In this document: positions 35,594 to 43,189 of the stretch, piece after piece
Position numbering within the stretch: position 1 is the first letter of the stretch
Layout: the number at the start of each line of letters is the position of its first letter
NCBI GenBank assembly: GCA_963668365.1
Contig: OY764266.1
Span: forward strand, 2,356,001-2,420,000
Reading direction: 5' to 3'
DNA: 64,000 bases
From: VXNE01 sp963668365
GTDB taxonomy: Bacteria; Pseudomonadota; Gammaproteobacteria; Pseudomonadales; Azotimanducaceae
Program-made: the position numbers and the translations under genes
The notes under the pieces: generated by a model
Database searches by the model: none
What the model was told of the DNA's origin: nothing
The model's input: only the letters and a program-made list of their open reading frames with translations

Positions 35594-35968
35594 CTAAAGC
35601 CGCGTGCGGCAGGCGGGTGCGAGCTTGGGCAAACCGTGCGCCACGTCTGCCCGGGCGCGCGTTGTAACGAGCGCCTGCGACTCGGAGTTTTCGAGGATGT
35701 AGCCCGCTTCTTCATCGGTCAGGTAGCGGTTGACGGTCGTCAGGTACAGTCCCGACCGAAGGGCGGCCCAGACGATATCGAACCGGGCGAGATGGTTCTC
35801 GGCGAAGATCGAGATGTGGTCGCCTCGCCTCAATCCCCGGTCGTACAGGAACTGCGCCAACTGGTTGGACCGGTCGTTCAGTTCGCCATAGGTTCTGCGG
35901 GCGCCGGTGGAGCTGTCTATCGCCGCCGCCTTGTCCGGAAATATTTTTGCCCAATATCCTGGGTACAT
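35594..35968 (-). pseudogene. N-terminal fragment of an AMP-binding acyl-CoA synthetase
   Basis: About 124 residues from ATG 35968 match the start of acyl-CoA ligases: FPDKAAAIDSSTGARRTYGELNDRSNQLAQFL, GLRRGDHISIFAENHLARFDIVWAALRSG and YLTDEEAGYILENSESQAL. The ATP-binding P-loop (TSGTTGxPKG type) and the C-terminal domain are absent and the frame ends at ARADVAHGLPKLAP, so it cannot be a working ligase. Confidence 0.82.
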
Positions 35969-36049
35969 GCTGCCGTCGTCGGATCTCCCTGGGTTGGCGT
36001 CAGGGTGACAAATGTGCCCGACCTCGGCAACCCGAGGGGGCACCGGGAT

Positions 36050-37765
36050 CTACCGGTGTTCCCCTGCCGCTGCGGCTTGGGAAGCGCCGAGTTCCCGCAT
36101 GGCCTCGTCGGTGGTGGGATAGAGGTTCCCGGACAGTTCGCCGGAAAGGCTCGTCGACTCGAGCTGGTCCCGCACCGGGCCCTTCACGTCGGACAGGTGC
36201 AGCGCGATGCCGAGCGAGTCGAGCGTGTGGTTGAGGCGCCGCAGCATTTCGAGGCCCGTCGTGTCGATGAAGTTGATCGCGCTGCACACCAGCACCAGGT
36301 GGCGCGCTTCCCTGTGCTGTTCCACGATCGCGAGGAACCGGTCCTCCACCTGGTTTGCATTGGCGAAATAGAGGTTTTCGTCCACGCGGACCGCCGCGAC
36401 ATGCGGAAAGGTCTCGGTGGCGTATCGATCGACGTTGCGGAAATGGACCGAGTCCCCGAGCCTGCCCACGACGGCGATGTGCGGCCGGCTCGAACGATGC
36501 ACGAACAGCACGATGGCGGCGCCGACTCCGAGCAGCAGGCCGGGCGTCACGCCGAGCAGCAACACCCCGCCCAGCGCGAGGAAGTGCACCACCACGTCTC
36601 CGGGAAAGAAGCGCCAGTGTTCCCGCAGCATCGAGAAGTCGATGATGCCGACGATGGCCGCAATGATGATCGCGGCGAGCGTCGCGTGCGGCAGGTTTGC
36701 GAACAGCGGCGTCAGCCACAGTAGCGTTGATGCGATCACCGCCACGCAGACCAGCGCGCTGACCGGTGTCCGCGCGCCGGCGGCGACGTTGACGCTCGAC
36801 TTGGAAAAGCTGCCTGCCACGGGGTAGGCGCCGGTGAACGCCGCGCCGACGTTGGCGGCGCCGAGGGCGACGAGTTCCTGCGACGCGTCGATGCGGCTGC
36901 GCTGCCTCGACGCCAGCGTCGTGCCGATGGAAAAACTCTCGATGTAGGTGACCAGGGCGATCATCGCGGCTGCGGGCGCGAGGTCCAGCCAGAGCGCGAG
37001 TTCGAAGGGGGGCGGGACGAATTCGGGCAGCCCGGCGGGAACGAAACCGACGGTATCGACGTTCAGGCCGAAGATCGCAACGGCGCCGGTGCCGGCGATG
37101 GCAACGATCATCGGCCCGGTCCGACTGATCGGATGGTCGCGATCCCGTGCCGCCAGACCCGCGTAGCGGCGAACAAGCCATACGCCGACGAGACTTGCGA
37201 CACCGATGCCGACCGCGACGGAATCGAGATTCCCCATGCCGGAGAGGATCTGGGCGAGCCGGTCCGCCGCGTTGTCGCCGCGGTCTATGGCGATGCCCGT
37301 GAAAGCGGGCAGTTGACTGATGATGATCAGGATCGCCGCCGCGTTGACGAACCCCGCGATCACGGGATGACTCAGCAGGTTGACGATTCCGCCCATCCTC
37401 AGGAGCCGCAGCAGCCAGAGCAGGATGCCAACCTGCAGGCAGACGATGGTGGTGATGCCGAGATAGGCGTTCGAGTGCGCGGGCGCGTGTTCCCCCACCG
37501 TCGCCGCCACCATGAGCGCGGCGATCGCGACGGGACCGACGATGAGTTGGCGCGAAGAACCGAGAACGGCGTAGATCACCATGGGCGCGAGGCATGCATA
37601 CAGACCTGCCTGCGCGGGCAATCCCGCCAGGAATGCGTAGGCCACGGCCTGCGGGACCGTGACGACACCGAGCACCAGGCCGGCCACCAGGTCGTAGCCG
37701 AAGTCGGTGCGGCGATAGCCGCGCAATGTGTCGATGATCGGCACGTGTCGCGTCCAGCGTTTCAT
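36050..37765 (-). CDS. SulP-family anion transporter with STAS domain
   Basis: A 571-residue SLC26/SulP protein. The membrane domain starts DLVAGLVLGVVTVPQAVAYAFLAGLPAQAGLYA, and about 12-14 segments follow, including the characteristic GSSRQLIVGPVAIAALM. The C-terminal STAS domain (about 440-560) contains LVLVCSAINFIDTTGLEML. Family substrates include sulfate, bicarbonate and chloride. ATG 37765 has GGGGAG 7 nt upstream; ATGs at 37783 and 37828 are in frame. The two-TM channel gene is 43 bp upstream on the same strand. Confidence 0.92.
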   Translation of the reverse strand: MKRWTRHVPIIDTLRGYRRTDFGYDLVAGLVLGVVTVPQAVAYAFLAGLPAQAGLYACLAPMVIYAVLGSSRQLIVGPVAIAALMVAATVGEHAPAHSNAYLGITTIVCLQVGILLWLLRLLRMGGIVNLLSHPVIAGFVNAAAILIIISQLPAFTGIAIDRGDNAADRLAQILSGMGNLDSVAVGIGVASLVGVWLVRRYAGLAARDRDHPISRTGPMIVAIAGTGAVAIFGLNVDTVGFVPAGLPEFVPPPFELALWLDLAPAAAMIALVTYIESFSIGTTLASRQRSRIDASQELVALGAANVGAAFTGAYPVAGSFSKSSVNVAAGARTPVSALVCVAVIASTLLWLTPLFANLPHATLAAIIIAAIVGIIDFSMLREHWRFFPGDVVVHFLALGGVLLLGVTPGLLLGVGAAIVLFVHRSSRPHIAVVGRLGDSVHFRNVDRYATETFPHVAAVRVDENLYFANANQVEDRFLAIVEQHREARHLVLVCSAINFIDTTGLEMLRRLNHTLDSLGIALHLSDVKGPVRDQLESTSLSGELSGNLYPTTDEAMRELGASQAAAAGEHR

Positions 37766-37808
37766 TCGGGCGCTCCCCTCCATCGCCGTCGTTGTCCCGA
37801 TATCGAGT

Positions 37809-38231
37809 TCACTGCGCTTCCTCGTCACCCCAGGCGCGTTGCATCTGGATGAATGCGAACGAAGCGGACCATGCGATGAAGACGAGACCGGCGATCGCCT
37901 CCGCGGCTGTCACCGCCCGTATGGCACCGTGCGGAACGAGGTCGCCTATGCCGAGCGTGGTGTAAGCCGAGCCCGAAAAATACATGTGATCGAGAAACGT
38001 CTCGGCGCCTTGCACCAGTCCGAAGGCGGTGCCGGACAGCGCCGCATAGACGCCGGCGAACAGGCCGATTTCGACAAAGTGCACCACGATCAGCCCGGCC
38101 ACTGTCACGGGTACGCCGTGGCGGCGATGATGCATCGGGCGGGCACTGAGGAAACGCAGCGTCCCGTAATGGATCGCGACACAGACCGCCGAAACCAGTA
38201 TGGCTATCAGGTAGGCGATGCCTTCGATCAT
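37809..38231 (-). CDS. Two-TM potassium channel-family protein
   Basis: A 140-residue membrane protein with about three hydrophobic segments before and after a pore loop: MYFSGSAYTTLGIGDLVP. The filter reads TLGIGD rather than TVGYGD, so the fold is that of K+ channels (Ion_trans_2) but selectivity may be relaxed. No cytoplasmic RCK domain is present. It is upstream of, and probably co-transcribed with, the SulP gene. Confidence 0.82.
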   Translation of the reverse strand: MIEGIAYLIAILVSAVCVAIHYGTLRFLSARPMHHRRHGVPVTVAGLIVVHFVEIGLFAGVYAALSGTAFGLVQGAETFLDHMYFSGSAYTTLGIGDLVPHGAIRAVTAAEAIAGLVFIAWSASFAFIQMQRAWGDEEAQ

Positions 38232-38373
38232 GCGCGGCTCCGAATGGGCGACTCTTCGGGTTCGTGCTCAATTCTAGGCGCTTCGACGGCGCCTGGTGCC
38301 TTTTCATCACTGCCGGCGGCAAGCAAATGCGGCTGGAATACCGGTCGCTGCCCGCCGTCGACGCGTATCGGAT

Positions 38374-38401
38374 TTGACAGCCCTCTGGCCGACGGTAAGA
38401 T
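38374..38401 (+). promoter_or_regulatory. Sigma70-type promoter of the tRNA pair
   Basis: TTGACA at 38374-38379 and TAAGAT at 38396-38401 are spaced by 16 bp. The -10 box lies 16 bp upstream of tRNA-Val, so transcription would start just before it. Confidence 0.75.
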
Positions 38402-38417
38402 ACGCGGTCGCCAGCGC

Positions 38418-38493
38418 GGGTGTTTAGCTCAGTTGGGAGAGCGACGGCCTTACAAGCCGTAGGTCGCAGGTTCAAACCCTGCAACACCCACCA
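38418..38493 (+). tRNA. tRNA-Val (anticodon TAC)
   Basis: 76 nt including encoded CCA. The acceptor stem GGGTGTT pairs with AACACCC; the D arm GCTCAGTTGGGAGAGC, anticodon arm ACGGCCTTACAAGCCGT with anticodon TAC, and T arm GCAGGTTCAAACCCTGC all fold. Confidence 0.97.
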
Positions 38494-38502
38494 CGCCCGC
38501 AC

Positions 38503-38580
38503 GGAGCGGTAGTTCAGTCGGTTTAGAATACTGGCCTGTCACGCCAGGGGTCGCGGGTTCGAGTCCCGTCCGCTCCGCCA
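38503..38580 (+). tRNA. tRNA-Asp (anticodon GTC)
   Basis: 78 nt with encoded CCA. The acceptor stem GGAGCGG pairs with CCGCTCC; the anticodon arm is CTGGCCTGTCACGCCAG with anticodon GTC; the T arm is GCGGGTTCGAGTCCCGT. The D loop reads GGTTTA, one T longer than the usual GGTTA. It lies 9 bp after tRNA-Val, so the two are presumably one transcript. Confidence 0.96.
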
Positions 38581-38792
38581 ATATACATCTTCAATCCATT
38601 GATTTTATGGATTTTTTCTCGAATATTCGAGCTTAATCAGACTGGACGCGCTCGCCCGGGAGACGATCGCCGGCGAACTCGGGGACGCCCGCCTCGACGT
38701 CGTCGCCGTCTACTGCTCGAGGTAGGGCGCGTTGGTGCGAGCGCGACCGGAGTGGAGCTTGAAACGGGTGATCGGTCGGGGTCGGAGTGCGG
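38581..38792. other. Junction between tRNA genes and accessory region
   Basis: No intact gene. An AT-rich stretch right after tRNA-Asp is followed by a short high-GC plus-strand frame ending near 38722 (DARLDVVAVYCSR), which could be the tail of a lost gene. I found no obvious second copy of the tRNA-Asp 3' end within the window. Confidence 0.35.
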
Positions 38793-39074
38793 CTATTCGG
38801 CGAGCAGGGCGCGGCGCACGGCGTCGGGTTCCCGGCGGATCACCTGCAGCAGCGCCGCGGCCGGGCCGCTGACGCGGCGGGAGCCCTGCTCCCACTTGCG
38901 GTAGCCGGAGAGGCTCATGCCGACGAGGGGGGCCATCTGCGCCTGGGTGAGGTTGACGGCCTCCCGGACCTCGCGGGGCGTCGCGCCGGGATGGATGATC
39001 GCGGGACCGTCGCCCTTGGCATGGGCGAGCGCCTCGCCGAGGGATTGAACGAGATCGTCGGCGAACGTGGTCAT
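38793..39074 (-). CDS. HTH antitoxin, HigA/NadS-like
   Basis: A 93-residue Xre-type regulator. ATPREVREAVNLTQAQMAPLVGMSLSGYRKWEQGSR forms the helix-turn-helix, and the C-terminal GPAAALLQVIRREPDAVRRAL is typical of NadS/HigA antitoxins. Its start overlaps the end of the frameshifted toxin frame (ATGA). It appears intact. Confidence 0.85.
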   Translation of the reverse strand: MTTFADDLVQSLGEALAHAKGDGPAIIHPGATPREVREAVNLTQAQMAPLVGMSLSGYRKWEQGSRRVSGPAAALLQVIRREPDAVRRALLAE

Positions 39075-39411
39075 GGTCTGTTGCTCCTTGCTTCGTCTTT
39101 GATGCGGGCGGCGAGCGTCGCCACGGTGCGGCGCTCTTCGAGCGTGAGATCGGTGCGGGCGGACTTCGCGTAGGCGAGCAGCGCGTACAGCGGGCTGTGG
39201 TCGTCGAGGTAGTAGTAGACCACGCGGCTGCCGCCGCGCTTGCCGCTGCCGGCGACGCGGAAGCGCAGCTTGGGATGCCGCCGGTCCCGGGAATCACTTC
39301 CCCGGCAAGAGGATTGGCGGCCATGAAGTCGATCAACTCGCGCTTGCCGTCCTCGTCGAACAGCTTGCTGGCCTGGCGCGTGAATGTCGGCGTCTCCGCT
39401 ACCGTCTGCAT
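39071..39411 (-). pseudogene. RelE/HigB-type toxin, frameshifted
   Basis: The N-terminal half (MQTVAETPTFTRQASKLFDEDGKRELIDFMAANP) and C-terminal half (KLRFRVAGSGKRGGSRVVYYYLDDHSPLYALLAYAK) of a RelE/HigB mRNA interferase are in different frames. They rejoin if one base is added near 39274-39280, between GTGGI and KLRF. The catalytic part has therefore been lost from the protein while the antitoxin gene remains open. Confidence 0.83.
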
Positions 39412-39432
39412 TGGGGGCATATATAGCCCAAT
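39410..39432. promoter_or_regulatory. Operator-like inverted repeat at the HigBA start
   Basis: ATTGGG at 39410-39415 and CCCAAT at 39427-39432 are inverted, spaced by 11 bp containing CATATATAG, overlapping the toxin start codon. This fits an autoregulatory site of the TA operon. Confidence 0.5.
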
Positions 39433-39435
39433 GGG

Positions 39436-39720
39436 TTACCGGCTTGCAAGCCCGGCCTCCCGATGCCGCGCGGCCCAGGCGGCGGCGCGGGCGAGCAACT
39501 CGGCGTGGCACGGCAAATCGGCACACCAACAAGCGAGACCGCGCCCGTCGAGCGCCGCCGGTTCTCCGAGGTCAACCTCGCCCGTGCGGATGCGCCGCCA
39601 CAGGTCGCGGCGGAAGCGCTCGATGACCTTCGCTCTGGCGCCGTCGCGCCCGATCCGGAACCGGTTGCCCCATTTGATAAGGCGAGCGCAATGTCCCGCG
39701 CCTCCGCGCCTGAGACTCGC
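39436..39720 (-). pseudogene. DUF4326-domain protein, probable 5'-incomplete
   Basis: The minus-strand frame ending at 39436 contains IKWGNRFRIGRDGARAKVIERFRR, then GRGLACWCADLPCHAELLAR, the conserved core of DUF4326 proteins. I see no convincing ATG/GTG start in frame before the core, and the upstream part of the frame is antisense to the Phd gene. The gene is probably truncated. Its function is unknown. Confidence 0.55.
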
Positions 39721-39724
39721 AGTG

Positions 39725-39997
39725 GTGTCTACCAGTGCGTTTTCGGTTAATACCTTGGTGACACTGCCGCTTGCCGAACTGAAGGCCCAGTTTTCCAAGG
39801 TGCTCGCCGCCGTTCGCGCGGGAGAGCGGGTCGGAGTGCTGTACGGAAAGTCGAGGGAACCTGTCGCCATGATCGTGCCGTACGAGCCGGTGGACCTGCC
39901 CGAAAGAGACGTGGGCTTCCTCGACGGAAAGGTCCGGATCGTGTTCATGGACGACTTCGATATGACCGAAGAGGAACTGCTCGGCCCCGGCGAGTGA
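39725..39997 (+). CDS. Phd/YefM-family antitoxin
   Basis: A 90-residue protein with the Phd pattern TLPLAELKAQFSKVLAAVRAGERVGVLYGKSREPVAMIVPYEP, followed by an acidic toxin-binding tail. The start is GTG 39725 (MSTSAFSVN); TTG 39755 and GTG 39758 are alternatives. Its stop overlaps the ATG of the broken PIN toxin gene. Confidence 0.8.
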   Translation: MSTSAFSVNTLVTLPLAELKAQFSKVLAAVRAGERVGVLYGKSREPVAMIVPYEPVDLPERDVGFLDGKVRIVFMDDFDMTEEELLGPGE

Positions 39998-40395
39998 TGT
40001 ACCTGCTGGACACGCATGCCCTGCTGTGGTCGTCGGGCAGTCGCATCTGCTGTCGGCCGCGGCGCGGAACCTGATCCGGGACCGGGTCAACGAGGTCGTC
40101 GTCAGCTCGGTGTCCCTGTGGGAGATATCCCTGAAATGCGGAATCGGAAAGCTTGTCCTGGGGTCCATGCCTTCCGACGACATGCCCGGACACTGCGACA
40201 GCCTGGGGATCCGAATCCTTGGACTCGACCCCGAGAGCGCTTCGACGTATCACACGCTTCCCCGGATCGCGGGAGCATCGTGATCCCTTCGGTCGCATGC
40301 TGGCGCACCAGTGCATTCGCATGCGCGCGATTCTCATCACCCGCGACACCCGCCTGGCGCACTACGAGCCGCACGGCCTCGCTCGCACCTGGTAG
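39997..40395 (+). pseudogene. VapC PIN-domain toxin with two frameshifts
   Basis: ATG 39997 begins MYLLDTHALLW, the PIN N-terminus. The frame then changes near 40030; the middle (LSAAARNLIRD, VVVSSVSLWEISLKCGIGKL) is in a second frame, which ends at 40283. The C-terminus (DPFGRMLAHQCIRMRAILITRDTRLAHY) is in a third. All four PIN carboxylates are present only across frames. The antitoxin upstream remains intact. Confidence 0.85.
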
Positions 40396-40426
40396 CTGTC
40401 CGGACGCCGATCCGGTCCGCAAGAGT

Positions 40427-41212
40427 TCAGCGCGCTCCGAGTCCGTACGGCTCACCCCAGCTCAATCCTTCAACGACAGTCGTCCTGGGCCGGTATTCGC
40501 AGCCGATCCAGCCGTCGTATCCGAGCGCATCGCAGAGCTGGAACAGGTAGGGCAGGTTGACTTCGCCGTGCTGGGGCTCGTGACGCCCGGGGACGCTGGA
40601 GAACTGGATGTGTCCGATGATATCCAGGTTGTCCGCGAGGCGCCGCGCCAGGTTCCCCTCCATGACCTGGCGGTGGTAGAAGTCGAACTGAAGGCGAACG
40701 TTGTCCCGGCCGACGGCCTCGATGCAGCGGCGGGTCTCTTCGGTGCGGGTCAGGAAGTAGTCTGGCGTGTCCTCGCTGTTGAGGGGTTCGAGCAGGATGC
40801 GAATGTCGTGTCCCGCCGTCCGGTCTGCGGCGAAGCGCACATTCTCGATAAACACCGAGCGGGCCTCGTCGAGATCGTCGTCGGCGACGACGCCCGCGAG
40901 GACATGAATCATCGGGACATCGAGCGCCAGCGCGTAGTCCAGCGCCTGTTCGAAACGATCCCTGAAATCGGCCTGTCGGCCAGGCAGCGCCGCCAGCCCC
41001 CGCTCGCCCCGCGCCGCGTCCCCGGGAGGCGTGTTGAGCAGGATCATGCGGACGCCCGCGTCGTCGAGCCAACGCCTGATCTCGGCTGCCGGATCGGCGT
41101 AGGGGGAGAGGAACTCGATGGCGGCGAACCCCAGGTCGCAAGCGGCCCGCATGCGCTCCGCGACGGGAAGATCGGGGAACATGGTGCTGATGTTGGCGGC
41201 GAATCTCGGCAA
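40427..41212 (-). CDS. Hydroxypyruvate isomerase-family protein (TIM-barrel)
   Basis: A 261-residue xylose-isomerase-like TIM barrel. PRFAANISTMF opens it; LLEPLNSEDTPDYFL, LQFDFYHRQVMEGNL, HIQFSSVPGRHEP and GYDGWIGCEYRP follow, matching Hyi/OtnI enzymes that interconvert hydroxypyruvate and tartronate semialdehyde or isomerise 2-oxo-tetronates. E and D/H ligands for the metal are present. The likely start is TTG 41212; the frame is open to TTG 41275, but those 21 residues are not family-like. Confidence 0.83.
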   Translation of the reverse strand: MPRFAANISTMFPDLPVAERMRAACDLGFAAIEFLSPYADPAAEIRRWLDDAGVRMILLNTPPGDAARGERGLAALPGRQADFRDRFEQALDYALALDVPMIHVLAGVVADDDLDEARSVFIENVRFAADRTAGHDIRILLEPLNSEDTPDYFLTRTEETRRCIEAVGRDNVRLQFDFYHRQVMEGNLARRLADNLDIIGHIQFSSVPGRHEPQHGEVNLPYLFQLCDALGYDGWIGCEYRPRTTVVEGLSWGEPYGLGAR

Positions 41213-41271
41213 CTGGAACGGGTCCTGACTGAATGGGGCAGGCGAGCAGAGACGCTCAGTGGCGGCGGCAA

Positions 41272-41610
41272 TCAAGCACTATCGGTTGTCCCGGACAATC
41301 CTGCAGGGATTCCAATTGGCCGTCCAATGTTCGTCGGACTGCACATGGCCCGCGCGAACACTCTTGCAAACGCTGTTCTAAAACTCTTCTGCTTGAAGAA
41401 CGCGTCTCCCATGCCCGGTCCCCCGGCATGGCTCAGCGCTTTCCCATACTCTTCCATAATGAGGTCGGTGGAATCGATAGCTACCGTGTCCTGCTTGACG
41501 ACGCCTTCCAGCCTCTCTGCACAACTCAAATGACACCGAATGTCACCCTCAGCATGCACGCCCCCGTTGGCGGCAATCGCGACATTGGTGTCTACGACGA
41601 ACAGGGTCAT
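41272..41610 (-). pseudogene. PIN-like nuclease partner of the AAA ATPase, 3'-truncated
   Basis: A 112-residue ORF whose ATG overlaps the ATPase stop. FVVDTNVAIAANG and IDSTDLIMEEYGKALSHAGGPGMGDAFFK match PIN-like proteins found downstream of OLD-like ATPases. The remainder of the domain is missing and the frame ends in unrelated residues beside the hydroxypyruvate isomerase gene. It is probably inactive. Confidence 0.55.
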
Positions 41611-42318
41611 CCAGATTGCTTCAGTTTCCGGCGGAGCGAAGCTTTGGTTATCGCCGCGATCTCGCCCATTTCGTCGCCGAAGAAGTTCTCTGGCCAGTTT
41701 TCTATCTCACCCCAGATGTTCAGCGCCAGATCGGAAGCCTGCGCTACGCCCTTCGTCGACGATACGAAGTAGAGCTTTACGTCGTCTGAGGAAACTGCAT
41801 TCTCAGCGACGCGGCGCTGTAGTCTCCGCATCAAGTGTTCGCTGTGGCTCTCCAGGATGATCTGGACGTTTCGGGCGCTCGCGACATTCAGCATGACGTC
41901 TGCCAGCCCGCTCTGTACGGCAGGATGCGTGACTGCCTTGAACCCGCTCGGCTCACGCCGATCTGGCATCGAGTCTGCATTTGGTGTCCCTGGAACAGCA
42001 GGTTGCTTCGGCGTGTCGGATCTCGGATTTCCAATGCCTTGCCGAGCGTCCATTCAAGAAGCCAGGACATCCGATCTTCCTCGTTGTGCTGGTGAATCAC
42101 GTCGGAGAACGTTCCAAGGTTCACCAGATCTTGAAGCCCGCCGAAATCCAGAACCAAGCCCCGGTCGGTGGCGTTTCGGGTCTGCTTGAGCATCAGGAGG
42201 AACTGTAGAAGGCTGCTCTTGCCGGCACTATTGGTGCCGAAAAACCCCGTCACCTTGCCGAAGCTGAGGTCGCTTGTCGCCACGCCTTGAAATTGTCGAA
42301 CTTCAGTCGTTTGAGCAC
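41607..42318 (-). pseudogene. AAA ATPase (DUF3696/OLD-like) with frameshifts and internal deletion
   Basis: Reading from GTG 42318, LKRLKFDNFKAW is in one frame. DLSFGKVTGFFGTNSAGKSSLLQFLLMLKQ (Walker A) follows in a second, 42283 to about 41990. The C-terminal THPAVQSGLADVML, IILESHSEHLMRRLQRR and DDVKLYFV are in a third, about 41990 to 41607. A complete protein of this type is about twice as long, so the middle is deleted. Such ATPases commonly pair with a nuclease in anti-phage modules; here both partners have decayed. Confidence 0.75.
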
Positions 42319-42476
42319 ATCCTTAATTCCTGTCGAGATCTCCCGTATCCCAACTGCTGCACCATGTCTGCCCGCACCTTACTACATCGATTGTCGCGAG
42401 GTCAGCAGTCGTGCTTTTGGTGGTTGAGGGCTTTGTCAAGAATCTGAGAACATGCCCGAGTCGAGGGAGGAACGCC

Positions 42477-43022
42477 ATGCCGTCCTATTTCGAATTCGAA
42501 GTGTCGCTACGCCACATCAAGCCAAGAATCTGGCGGCGGTTCCTGATCGCGGAAGATGCCGCGTTCGGCGACCTGCACCAGGCCATTCAGGACAGTTTCG
42601 GCTGGCATAGCTGCCACCTCTGGGAGTTTCGCGGTACCGCTCGAAGCGGCATCCTGGCTGGACCGAAGTACGACGACGTCATGGCGTTCGAGGATGAGGC
42701 GCCCGACGCCTATTCGGTCAAGCTCGCGTCACACTTCACCCGCAACAAGGCTTGCCTATACCTCTACGACTTTGGAGACAGTTGGCTGCACGACGTGAGA
42801 CGCGGCCGTCGCGCGTCGTCGGAGGAACGTTTCCACAGGCGACTCCTCGCTGGCAGGCGAGCTTGTCCGCCAGAAGATTGCGGCGGCGCTTCCGGATACG
42901 CGCGTTTCGTTTCCATCGTCGAGACTGGCATCGATCCATGGGACGACAACGTTGAGGAGCTATTGGAATGGCTCGGGGAGTGGAATCCGGCGGAGTTCGA
43001 CGTCACTGACTGGAAGCGGTGA
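42477..43022 (+). CDS. Plasmid pRiA4b ORF-3 family protein
   Basis: A 181-residue protein: LRHIKPRIWRRFLI, FGDLHQAIQDSFGWHSCHLWEF, LYDFGDSWLHDV, GRRACPPEDCGGASGYARF and WNPAEFDVTD are the family's motifs. Its function is unknown; members are often near mobile elements. GAGGGAGG lies 6 nt before ATG 42477. The segment between HDV and RRACPPED is poorly conserved. Confidence 0.85.
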   Translation: MPSYFEFEVSLRHIKPRIWRRFLIAEDAAFGDLHQAIQDSFGWHSCHLWEFRGTARSGILAGPKYDDVMAFEDEAPDAYSVKLASHFTRNKACLYLYDFGDSWLHDVRRGRRASSEERFHRRLLAGRRACPPEDCGGASGYARFVSIVETGIDPWDDNVEELLEWLGEWNPAEFDVTDWKR

Positions 43023-43189
43023 TTCGATGCGGTCAGGGCGCCGTCGCTGGAGTAGGGAAGCGGTGCAGGCAGGCGGTCATTGTCGCCCTGGCTGGTGGGG
43101 CGATTCCGTCGCATGGGCCCCAACCGCGCTGGGACGGACCATGTTCTCCACCCGGCCGACTCGCCGGCGTGCGCTGAAACACAAGCAAA

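Noticed and set aside
38581..38722. Possible attachment site or C-terminal gene fragment after tRNA-Asp
   Set aside because: No repeat of the tRNA 3' end was found by eye and the fragment is too short to assign.
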